In this document: one piece after another, positions 1 to 5,818 of the stretch | How the letters are laid out: each line of letters begins with the position of its first letter | Numbering within the stretch: the first letter of the stretch is position 1 | Source of the DNA: Verrucomicrobiota bacterium | GTDB lineage: Bacteria > Verrucomicrobiota > Verrucomicrobiia > Chthoniobacterales > JAFAMB01 | Assembly (NCBI GenBank): GCA_019236035.1 | Contig: JAFAJU010000379.1 | Span: 1-19,492 of the forward strand | Length of the DNA stretch: 19,492 nucleotides | Direction: 5' to 3' | Position numbers and translations under genes: made by a program | The notes under the pieces: model-generated | What the model saw: the letters and a program-made list of their open reading frames with translations, nothing else | What the model was told of the DNA's origin: nothing | Databases searched by the model: none

Positions 1-281
1 TCTATACTTCGTTGCCGCGGTCCGGGCTTCATGTTCTTGTCCAATTCCACGTCAAACAAAATGATCTCTCTTACAGATTGGCGGGTCGCAAAATCGAGAA
101 CCCGCCAAAGGTGAGGAAGCAGCAATGGTTTAAACAAGTCTTCCAACCAATGTCGCCAGCTGTCCCCGACCGGCCCTTCGACTTGCCACGAGATAGCTCG
201 CATGGAGTCGAAGTTTGGATTGCAACGTCGAACGACTTCACTTAGCTCGCTCAGAGCAAAACCTGCCGGTGACATTCCCAT
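1..281 (-). CDS. Unidentified protein, 5' part only (runs off the left edge)
   Basis: An uninterrupted minus-strand frame runs from ATG at 281 to the window edge, giving about 93 residues with no stop; an in-frame TGA lies five codons upstream, so the N-terminus is inside the window. A second ATG two codons later (275) is an equally good start, and neither has a clear Shine-Dalgarno sequence. The protein begins MGMSPAGFALSELSEVVRR and later has a Trp-rich stretch (SWRHWLEDLFKPLLLPHLWR). It looks soluble and helical, without a signal peptide. I do not recognise the family. It lies about 90 nt downstream of pgl on the same strand, so it may be the last gene of the tmk-holB-sixA-pgl run. The codon pattern is sensible throughout, which is why I prefer it to the opposing plus-strand frame at 12-245. 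Confidence 0.6.
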   Translation of the reverse strand, partial: MGMSPAGFALSELSEVVRRCNPNFDSMRAISWQVEGPVGDSWRHWLEDLFKPLLLPHLWRVLDFATRQSVREIILFDVELDKNMKPGPRQRSI

Positions 282-335
282 TCGGCGATCGTATCACGAG
301 TTAGCCCTCATGTCAGCGATAGGGATGCGGTGAGC

Positions 336-359
336 TCGCCGAAGTCCTCGCCCTACCAC
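336..359 (-). repeat. Degenerate copy of a GTAGGG-headed palindromic element
   Basis: Read on the minus strand, the gap after pgl contains GGTAGGGCGAGGACTTCG followed by a GC-rich half. The head GTAGGGCGAGG and the overall layout match the better copies at 5061-5085 and 17956-17980. It is 13 nt past the pgl stop codon. The stem is eroded, so membership of the family is an inference from about 19 of 25 aligned positions. Confidence 0.4.
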
Positions 360-371
360 CCCTGTCCTGCT

Positions 372-1052
372 CTAGCGCCCCAGCAGCCAGATCAAACTGC
401 CGTTGCCAGGCTTAACATTCTCGGACGGAAGCCCATGTCCTCCCTCCAACACCTGATTAATTATATTTTCCTTTTTCGCATCGTTCACAAGAAAGGCGAC
501 GCAACGCGCAGCGTTAATCTGCGGATAAGTAAGGGTGATTCGATGGGTATTAAACTTCGGCACAAAATTGCTCACAACATCCTTTTCCTTCTCCTGCAAT
601 GCGGTTGTTCCCGGAAACAACGACGCCGTATGACCGTCTTCGCCCAATCCGAGTAGGATCAAATCATGCGCGTAACGCTCTTGATTGAAACGGGCGGCCA
701 AGGCGTTCAGAGTGCTCTGATAATGGGCCGCAGCCTCCTCAGGCGCGATTTCGCCCTGCATTCGAAACACCTCTCCGGGACTCGTGAGAATGAGGAAAGC
801 TTCGGACGCCATCCGGTAATTGCTTTGCGGATCATCGGGAGGCACACAGCGCTCATCACCAAAAGTCACAATCCACTTAGGCCAACGGCAATCTTTCAGG
901 ACCAGCGCCTGGTAGACAGCACGCGGGGTATTTCCGCCACTGAGGGCGATTCGAAAACAGCCATGCTCTTCGATTGCTTCCTTCGCCGCGTTCGATATGA
1001 GTGAGGCTGCATCTTCTACAAACGATCGTGTTCGAATTATCTCGGGCTTCAT
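372..1052 (-). CDS. pgl: 6-phosphogluconolactonase
   Basis: Hydrolyses 6-phosphoglucono-1,5-lactone to 6-phosphogluconate, the second step of the oxidative pentose phosphate pathway, in the cytosol. The family's motifs are visible: LSGGNTPRAVYQ near residue 40, FGDERCVP near 67 and GLGEDGHTASLFPG near 137-150, the last holding the catalytic Asp/His region. The length (226-228 aa) is normal for the family. Two starts are possible. ATG at 1058 adds Met-Phe. ATG at 1052 gives a classic ATGA overlap with the stop of the upstream sixA-like gene, so I chose it. Neither has a strong ribosome binding site, which suggests translational coupling to sixA. It is the fourth gene of the tmk-holB-sixA-pgl run. 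zwf and gnd are not in view. The assignment is firm. Confidence 0.93.
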   Translation of the reverse strand: MKPEIIRTRSFVEDAASLISNAAKEAIEEHGCFRIALSGGNTPRAVYQALVLKDCRWPKWIVTFGDERCVPPDDPQSNYRMASEAFLILTSPGEVFRMQGEIAPEEAAAHYQSTLNALAARFNQERYAHDLILLGLGEDGHTASLFPGTTALQEKEKDVVSNFVPKFNTHRITLTYPQINAARCVAFLVNDAKKENIINQVLEGGHGLPSENVKPGNGSLIWLLGR

Positions 1053-1519
1053 AAACATTTGACTGGTATTAGAAACTCAATCGTACCAGCTCCGGATTTC
1101 AACTCCTGTAGGCTTACGCTCATCAGGGTCGCCTTTCGAAAATGAACGCTCTCAGCGTGTCCTCCGATCAACGCGCCCGCCAGGCTACTGAAGTCCGGCT
1201 CATGACCCACCAACATGACGCTCGCCTTTCCTGAGTATTTCTCAAGGCAAGAGAAAAGTCGTTCCGCTGTCATCCCGGGCCGCAGAAACTCTTCGATCTG
1301 CACAAGCTTCGGCAAGTTCAGTTCGCGCGCAACGAGTCGCGCTGTTTCTTCGGCTCGCACCAGAGGACTCGATAATATGATTTCCGGAACGAACCCGTGC
1401 TCCAGGCAAAACTTGCCAATGCTCCTGGCTTGTTTCGAGCCCTTTGCAGTCAAAGTCCGCTTCTCATCGTTGGCTGCGTCGGGTTCCGCCTCGGCGTGAC
1501 GTAACAGGAAGAGTTGCAT
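1049..1519 (-). CDS. sixA: SixA-like phosphohistidine phosphatase (histidine phosphatase superfamily)
   Basis: Small histidine phosphatase-fold protein (156 aa) that probably removes phosphate from phosphohistidine, as E. coli SixA does. The phosphate pocket is complete: LRHAEAEPD at residues 6-14 with the catalytic RH pair, SSPLVRAEETA at 50-60, and VGHEPD at 104-109 with the second His. The frame can be read up to a TTG at 1561, but that would add 14 residues next to the palindrome. ATG at 1519 places Met just before QLFLLRHA, the usual start of the family, with a GGGG-type Shine-Dalgarno about 9 nt upstream. Its TGA overlaps the pgl ATG. It follows holB with the 48-bp palindrome between them. 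The exact substrate is inferred; a more general phosphatase is possible. Confidence 0.85.
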   Translation of the reverse strand: MQLFLLRHAEAEPDAANDEKRTLTAKGSKQARSIGKFCLEHGFVPEIILSSPLVRAEETARLVARELNLPKLVQIEEFLRPGMTAERLFSCLEKYSGKASVMLVGHEPDFSSLAGALIGGHAESVHFRKATLMSVSLQELKSGAGTIEFLIPVKCL

Positions 1520-1566
1520 GACGGGAACACCCCTTTTATCGAGCGATTCAGCTAATGGCAAGGCCT

Positions 1567-1614
1567 AGCCTGCATCGCTCACAAATCTTCAGAGATTTGT
1601 GAGCGATGCAGGCT
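1567..1614. repeat. 48-bp palindrome, copy 1 of 3
   Basis: A perfect 22-bp inverted repeat (arms 1567-1588 and 1593-1614) around the four-base loop TCAG. The outer arm is AGCCTGCATCGCTCAC followed by AAATCT. The same element recurs at 11099-11148 and 15891-15938. Here it starts one base after the holB stop codon and ends about 50 nt before the sixA start. There is no T-run after it, so it is not a standard intrinsic terminator, though its transcript would fold into a very stable hairpin. Confidence 0.95.
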
Positions 1615-1615
1615 C

Positions 1616-2575
1616 TCATGCCATCGGCCCAAAGGCCTTTAGGAACGCTGCTTCGACGACCAGCACTTCCTGCACATTTCTCGAAAGGGCATCCAACAGC
1701 GACTGCAAAGCGCCAAGCCTTTTCATTAGCTCAACGCCAGAGACTCTTTCCGCCAGGGCGCTAGCGGCTGCTCGATAGTCCACAAGGTCCAAAAACGGAC
1801 TCTCGTGCTTAATCCGTAACGCATCTCCGAGCCACTCAATCAACCTTAGAACCAGGTTGGCTCGCTCCTTCACGTATCTGCTCTCCGTCAAGGCCAACAA
1901 CCGTTCCTCCCGCTCCGCGAGCCATACGCCATCCGTGGTCTGTTTGTAAGCCGTTTGATCCTTCTTCAGCAGGTCGCCGTGTTCCGTTTCGATCCTGTCT
2001 CGTATCTTTCCCAGGGTCTCCTGGAAAGCCCGCGCCAATTTCAGCGCCGCCAGAACCGAAAACCCCTCGGCTTCAACAATCCGGCCTAGTTCCGCCAGCA
2101 GCTTCGCTTCCTCTATGGTTAGCGTCTTTGTCTTTGCAGGGCGCAATTGGATTTCCATGCAACGAGACCGTATCGTATCGAGCAGTGCCTCAGGAAGGGC
2201 AGTCACAAGGATCAGCAGTGAGTGATCCGGCGGTTCCTCCAACGTCTTCAAAAATGCATTAGCCGCCTGGGGCATCAGCCGGTCGGCCTCATAGATGACT
2301 CCAAATTTCATCCTGGCCCGAGTTGCACGCATCCGCAGGGAGCTTTCCAGCTCGCGAATTTGCTCAACGAGAATTCTGCGGGACTTGGATTCAGGCTCGA
2401 TCCCGTGAAAGTCCGCGGCATCAATGATCTCCCCGTTAATTACACCAAAAAAATCGGTGACCAGACGACGCTTCCCACTCCCCTCTGGTCCGGAGAACAA
2501 AAATGCGTGAGCAAGTCTGCCGCGCGCATTCGTCTCGCTGAGATACCGCAGAGCCTGATCAAACGAGAAGGCCAT
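1616..2575 (-). CDS. holB: DNA polymerase III delta' subunit
   Basis: Clamp-loader AAA+ subunit that helps load the beta clamp onto primed DNA. The N-terminal AAA+ region has LAHAFLFSGPEGSGKR at residues 21-36 (Walker A), YEADRLMPQAANAFLKTLEEPP at about 95-116 and a TIRSRC sensor at 134-139, the pattern of delta' and gamma/tau. The C-terminal half (about 190-319) is helical and fits the collar domain. Length 319 is typical. The stretch between Walker A and the RILVEQIRE segment is short and has no cysteines, so the zinc module found in many delta'/gamma proteins is missing. ATG at 2575 has a GGAAGG ribosome binding site 6-7 nt upstream and overlaps the tmk end by 17 nt. The tmk-holB pairing is a common bacterial arrangement and supports the call. 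Confidence 0.9.
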   Translation of the reverse strand: MAFSFDQALRYLSETNARGRLAHAFLFSGPEGSGKRRLVTDFFGVINGEIIDAADFHGIEPESKSRRILVEQIRELESSLRMRATRARMKFGVIYEADRLMPQAANAFLKTLEEPPDHSLLILVTALPEALLDTIRSRCMEIQLRPAKTKTLTIEEAKLLAELGRIVEAEGFSVLAALKLARAFQETLGKIRDRIETEHGDLLKKDQTAYKQTTDGVWLAEREERLLALTESRYVKERANLVLRLIEWLGDALRIKHESPFLDLVDYRAAASALAERVSGVELMKRLGALQSLLDALSRNVQEVLVVEAAFLKAFGPMA

Positions 2576-3194
2576 CGACTTCCTTCCAGATTGCTTCCTC
2601 CACTTCGTCCTCCGTTTTCGATGCGTCTATGACTTTCACTCGGCCCGGTTCCGTACGGGCGATGTCAAGATAGCCTCGGCGAACCCGTTCGAAAAAGTCC
2701 TGCGAGAGCCGCTCCATTCTATCCTCTCCTCCGACCGGGCGCACCCTTCGTATGCGACGCATCCTTGACGCTTCCACATCAAGGTCTAACAAGAGTGTCC
2801 GGTCGGGAATGCACGTTCCCACGACAAATTCGTTCAACAACTTTATAAAGGTCAGGTCCAGCCCTCGCCCGATTCCCTGGTAAACCGTGGTCGAATCATA
2901 GAATCGGTCTGATATGACCACCAATCCTCTCTCGAGGGCGGGCCTTAACACTTCACCGACAAGCTGTGCACGGCCGGCCGCGAACAGCAGCAATTCTGTT
3001 TCATTGCGCATCGAGCTTCCCTCCTTCGCATAGAGGAGCAGCCGCCGAATGGCCGACCCTACTTCCGTAAAACCCGGTTCGCGCACGGTCAACACCTGCC
3101 GGCCGCATCTCTCCAGGCGCCGCTCCAGGCGTTTGACTTGTGTCGATTTTCCAGACGCTTCGCCCCCTTCGAATGTGATAAACAGGCCAGGCAT
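2559..3194 (-). CDS. tmk: Thymidylate kinase (dTMP kinase)
   Basis: Phosphorylates dTMP to dTDP with ATP for DNA synthesis. From ATG 3194 it is 211 aa, the normal length. Visible motifs are LFITFEGGEASGKSTQ (P-loop, residues 4-19), REPG at 38-41, the DRFYDSTTVYQG substrate motif at 96-107 and a LID region near RRVRPVGGEDRMERL. The frame is open to 3293, but those extra 33 codons run into the palindrome at 3238-3317 and precede the conserved MPGLFITFEG start, so I reject them. It is the first gene of the minus-strand run and overlaps holB. It is transcribed divergently from the EVE-domain gene. Only a weak AAGGG lies before the ATG. Confidence 0.93.
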   Translation of the reverse strand: MPGLFITFEGGEASGKSTQVKRLERRLERCGRQVLTVREPGFTEVGSAIRRLLLYAKEGSSMRNETELLLFAAGRAQLVGEVLRPALERGLVVISDRFYDSTTVYQGIGRGLDLTFIKLLNEFVVGTCIPDRTLLLDLDVEASRMRRIRRVRPVGGEDRMERLSQDFFERVRRGYLDIARTEPGRVKVIDASKTEDEVEEAIWKEVDGLLV

Positions 3195-3237
3195 CCCTTG
3201 TGCCGATAAACGAGCGGATCGCGAAATACAACACCCA

Positions 3238-3317
3238 AGAACAGAAATTGAACACCGATAATTTGGCGATCCGTATGAAATGCGGATCGCCAATTATCGG
3301 TGTTCAATTTCTGTTCT
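3238..3317. repeat. 80-bp near-perfect palindrome between divergent genes
   Basis: Left arm 3238-3273 (begins AGAACAGAAATTGAACACCG) and right arm 3283-3317 (ends CGGTGTTCAATTTCTGTTCT) pair over about 35 bp with a single bulged T at the ATTTGG position. The unpaired centre is 9 nt. It fills most of the 141-nt gap between tmk and the EVE-domain gene, about 18 nt from the EVE start. Its sequence is unrelated to the other palindromes in the window. It could fold as a cruciform or be transcribed into a hairpin in either 5' leader. Confidence 0.93.
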
Positions 3318-3335
3318 ACGTGCTATCGCTGCCTC

Positions 3336-3743
3336 ATGTCGCAATATTGGCTGGTTAAACAGGAACCAACCGCATATTCCTGGGACCAATTCGTCGCCGA
3401 CGGAAAGACTGATTGGACCGGCGTACGAAACTTCCAGGCGCGGAACAACTTGCGTTCCATGAGACTGGGAGATTCGGTGCTGTATTATCACAGCGTCAAC
3501 GGCAAAGCCGTCGTCGGAATCGCGAAGGTAACGAAAGAAGCCTTTCGAGATCCAACCGCGGCCGAGGGAGATTGGTCCGCCGTCGAACTCACACCGGTGA
3601 GACCGGTCCAACGACCAGTCAAACTTGACCAGATCAAGAACGAGCCGCGCCTAGCCAACGTTCCCCTGCTGAGATACTTAAGATTGTCCGTCATGAAACT
3701 TACAAAGGAAGAATTCGACACGATCCTCGAGCTGGGAAACTAG
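3336..3743 (+). CDS. EVE-domain (PUA-like fold) protein, THYN1-like
   Basis: Small single-domain protein (135 aa) with the features of the EVE family: YWLVKQEP at residues 4-11, YSWDQF, DWTGVRNFQARNNLRSM at about 26-42, GDSVLYYHS at about 45-53 and the IAKVTKEAFRDPTA segment. EVE folds are related to PUA and YTH domains and are thought to bind modified bases in DNA or RNA; some relatives are linked to restriction systems, but many are stand-alone housekeeping proteins. The frame opens at a GTG at 3300 inside the palindrome; ATG 3336 is chosen because MSQYWLVKQEP is the conserved start. No clear ribosome binding site is present. Inverted repeats flank the gene on both sides (3238-3317 and 3744-3826). 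The ligand cannot be read from the sequence. Confidence 0.88.
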   Translation: MSQYWLVKQEPTAYSWDQFVADGKTDWTGVRNFQARNNLRSMRLGDSVLYYHSVNGKAVVGIAKVTKEAFRDPTAAEGDWSAVELTPVRPVQRPVKLDQIKNEPRLANVPLLRYLRLSVMKLTKEEFDTILELGN

Positions 3744-3826
3744 GATCGTTTCTCGTTTCTGGTTCCTCGTTTCTCGGATGGTCGTCTTTGCGCGACACCG
3801 CGAGAAACCAGAAATGAGAAACGATC
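3744..3826. repeat. Imperfect inverted repeat filling the gap between the EVE gene and lpxD
   Basis: Arms 3744-3769 and 3801-3826 pair at 24 of 26 positions around a 31-nt centre. The left arm also holds the heptamer CGTTTCT at 3747, 3754 and again at 3768. The element starts on the base after the EVE stop codon and ends on the base before the lpxD ATG, so the whole intergenic region is the repeat. Any ribosome binding site for lpxD must lie inside the right arm (AATGAGAAACGATC). Confidence 0.9.
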
Positions 3827-4927
3827 ATGAAGACCCTGGGCGAGATCGCCAGCTATGTCGGCGGCCAGTTACGCGGCGACGCGTCAATTGAGATTAAGCG
3901 TGTCGTACATCCCGCTCTCGTGCGAGACAACTCTGATCTCGCGCTGATTCTTTCCCCAGGCGCCGCCTCGCTGATCTCTTCCGGCAAAATCACCAATGCA
4001 GTGTTACCGGAAGAACTTGCAGACCTTCCAACGCCAAACCGGATTATTGTGAATCATCCAAGGCTGGTGCTGGCGAGGGTATTGGAGCTTTTCGCCCGCC
4101 CCGTCTCTGTGTATCCAGGGGTGCACCCAAGCGCCGTAATTGATCCGAGTGCGAAGATCGGCCGGCACACATCCATTGGACCCTATTGCTGGATCGGGCC
4201 TGAGACCCGCGTCGGCGATCATTCCAGACTCGTTTCCCATGTAAGCGTCGGTGCCGAGGTGCAAATCGGCGAAAACGCGCTCCTGCACGCGGGCGTGCGC
4301 ATCGGCGATCGTTGCCAGATCGGCAGCCGGGTGATTATTCAGCCAAACGCCACGATCGGCGGGGATGGTTTTGCGTATGTGACGCCCGAGCCGGGCAGCA
4401 TTGAATCAGCCCGCGCCAGCGGCGAGGTCAGAAGCTTTAATGACGAACTGGTTCGGATCAACTCGATCGGAAACGTAGTCATCGAGGACGACGTTGAGAT
4501 AGGCGCCGGTACCTGTATTGATCGCGGCACGCTGGGTGAAACGCGCGTCGGGCGAGGCTCAAAATTAGACAACCTCGTCCAGGTTGGACACAATGTTACG
4601 ATTGGTACAAACTGTCTCATCGTCGCGCAGGTCGGGTTGGGAGGCAGTTCAAAAGTCGGCCACCGCGTCGTGGTGGGCGGTCAGGCGGGATTGCCGGACC
4701 ACTTGACCATCGGGGACGACGCTATAATTCTTGCTCAAGCCGGGATTACCAGTCATATCCCGGCGCGGGGCATCGTGATCGGTTCCCCGGCGGAACCAAG
4801 ACGCAATTTCCTCGAGCAACAGCTGAACATCAAACGAATCCCGAGAATCTCCAAACAGATAAAAGAGTTGCAGCAACAAGTGGCGGACCTGACCGAGAAG
4901 TTGAACTCATTGACGCGTGAGGACTAG
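3827..4927 (+). CDS. lpxD: UDP-3-O-acylglucosamine N-acyltransferase
   Basis: Third step of lipid A synthesis: transfers a hydroxyacyl chain from acyl-ACP to the 2-amino group of UDP-3-O-acyl-glucosamine. Residues 1-95 form the uridine-binding N-terminal domain, and about 96-315 are hexapeptide repeats (IG..., VG..., IGEN, IGDR) of a left-handed beta-helix. The catalytic His is visible in VQVGHNVTIG (His255). GGDGFAYVTPEPG at about 178-190 matches the family's GDGF segment, followed by an insert of about 20 residues compared with the E. coli enzyme. The C-terminal 30 residues (IKELQQQVADLTEKLNSL) look like a short coiled coil, as trimeric LpxD has. At 366 aa it is slightly longer than E. coli LpxD. 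The presence of lpxD indicates an LPS outer membrane. No other lpx gene is beside it. Confidence 0.94.
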   Translation: MKTLGEIASYVGGQLRGDASIEIKRVVHPALVRDNSDLALILSPGAASLISSGKITNAVLPEELADLPTPNRIIVNHPRLVLARVLELFARPVSVYPGVHPSAVIDPSAKIGRHTSIGPYCWIGPETRVGDHSRLVSHVSVGAEVQIGENALLHAGVRIGDRCQIGSRVIIQPNATIGGDGFAYVTPEPGSIESARASGEVRSFNDELVRINSIGNVVIEDDVEIGAGTCIDRGTLGETRVGRGSKLDNLVQVGHNVTIGTNCLIVAQVGLGGSSKVGHRVVVGGQAGLPDHLTIGDDAIILAQAGITSHIPARGIVIGSPAEPRRNFLEQQLNIKRIPRISKQIKELQQQVADLTEKLNSLTRED

Positions 4928-5038
4928 GTAGGGGCGCGCTCCAGCGCGACCGGCGTCGCACGGTTCGAGACGCCTTTCTCCGGCCCTGTTCACGGTATTT
5001 AGACGTGCGACGCCGGTCGCGCGGGAGCGCGCCCCTAC
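4928..5038. repeat. Inverted pair of GTAGGG-headed hairpin elements after lpxD
   Basis: Arms 4928-4961 and 5005-5038 (34 nt each) are complementary at 33 of 34 positions, around 43 nt. Each arm begins GTAGGGGCGCGCTCC and is itself a small hairpin: CGCGCT/AGCGCG in the left arm and CGCGC/GCGCG in the right. The first base follows directly after the lpxD TAG. It has no T-tail, so it is not a canonical terminator, but it could block 3' decay of the lpxD mRNA. Confidence 0.93.
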
Positions 5039-5060
5039 CGGCGTCACGCGCCACGCGCCT

Positions 5061-5085
5061 CGGCTCGGGCGGAGCCTCGCCCTAC
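5061..5085 (-). repeat. GTAGGG-headed hairpin element
   Basis: On the minus strand it reads GTAGGGCGAGGCTCCGCC then CGAGCCG. The same 25 nt occur exactly at 17956-17980, and the similarity extends into the flanks on both sides (a GTCACG...CACG stretch before, ACCTTGC after). Two overlapping pairings are possible: GGCTC with GAGCC, and GGGCG with CGCCC. They are mutually exclusive. Confidence 0.85.
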
Positions 5086-5123
5086 CAACCTTGCTCACCT
5101 ACCCGAGCCGCCACCCCCAGCAT

Positions 5124-5151
5124 TTGACACCTCGTCGCGGCTGGGTACCCT
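5124..5151 (+). promoter_or_regulatory. Candidate sigma70-type promoter for pyrE-secA
   Basis: A perfect TTGACA at 5124-5129 is followed after 16 nt by TACCCT at 5146-5151, a poor -10 box (T, A and final T match). It lies about 90 nt before the pyrE start in the only sizable gap ahead of pyrE. A 7-bp inverted repeat (ACCCTTC at 5147-5153, GAAGGGT at 5185-5191) follows in the presumed leader. Weak -10, so tentative. Confidence 0.35.
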
Positions 5152-5239
5152 TCAACGCTCCCCATGAAGGTGGTGATTCTTGCCGAAGGGTGCTAACGTA
5201 GCAAACGGAACACTCGCCTTAAAACTTTCTTAAAAAGAC

Positions 5240-5806
5240 GTGGCTCAATCGATTTTAGAAGCGTTCGAGAAAACAGGTGCGTTGTTGAATGGCCACTTCG
5301 TCCTCAGCTCAGGCCTGCACAGCAGGCAGTACTTCCAATGCGCTCTGGTCCTGCAGCACACCGACATTGCGACGGAAATTTGTTGCGACCTTGCATCTAA
5401 ACTCGCAGAGGTCGAATGTGATGCCGTTATTTCGCCGGCCATGGGCGGCATTATCGTTGGACAAGAAGTTGGGCGAATGCTCGGTAAACGCCACATTTTC
5501 GCCGAGAAACAAGATGGAAAATTGGTTTTGAGACGCGGATTTAAGGTTGCGCCGGGCGAGCGCTTTATCGTGGCCGAAGATGTCGTGACCCGGGGTACAA
5601 AGGTTCAAGAAACAATCGATATCGTTAAAAATTTTGGTGGGAAAGTGGTGGCTGTTGGCTGCTTGGTTGACCGGAGTGGTGACCAATCGCCGGATTTTGG
5701 ATGCAGATTCGTGAGTTTGGCTAAGCTCCACGTCGAGACATTCGAGCCCGACAAACTTCCTCCCGACCTCGCGGCAATCCCGGTCGACCGACCAGGAAGC
5801 AAGTAG
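5240..5806 (+). CDS. pyrE: Orotate phosphoribosyltransferase
   Basis: Joins orotate and PRPP to give OMP in pyrimidine synthesis. At 188 aa, it has FVLSSGLHSRQYFQC at residues 20-34 (substrate-facing loop), ISPAMGGIIVGQEVGR at 64-79, IFAEKQDGKLVLRRGF at 86-101 and the PRPP loop FIVAEDVVTRGTKVQETI at 109-126. The PRPP loop departs from the common VEDVxTTGGS form: it reads TRGTKVQE, though the paired acidic residues (E-D) and Thr-Arg-Gly backbone are kept. Translation must start at GTG 5240, because an in-frame TAA is three codons upstream and no ATG appears before MGGIIVG. It ends 12 nt before secA, so the two are probably cotranscribed. Confidence 0.92.
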   Translation: MAQSILEAFEKTGALLNGHFVLSSGLHSRQYFQCALVLQHTDIATEICCDLASKLAEVECDAVISPAMGGIIVGQEVGRMLGKRHIFAEKQDGKLVLRRGFKVAPGERFIVAEDVVTRGTKVQETIDIVKNFGGKVVAVGCLVDRSGDQSPDFGCRFVSLAKLHVETFEPDKLPPDLAAIPVDRPGSK

Positions 5807-5818
5807 AAGGAAATTTCT

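Noticed and set aside
12..245. Plus-strand frame of 77 codons
   Set aside because: It lies opposite the better minus-strand frame 1-281 and has no family features.
1567..1614. Intrinsic terminator call for the 48-bp palindrome
   Set aside because: No T-run follows either arm in any of the three copies.
3238..3826. EVE gene as the cargo of a simple transposon with terminal inverted repeats
   Set aside because: The two flanking repeats have unrelated sequences and each is palindromic by itself; no target-site duplication or transposase was seen.
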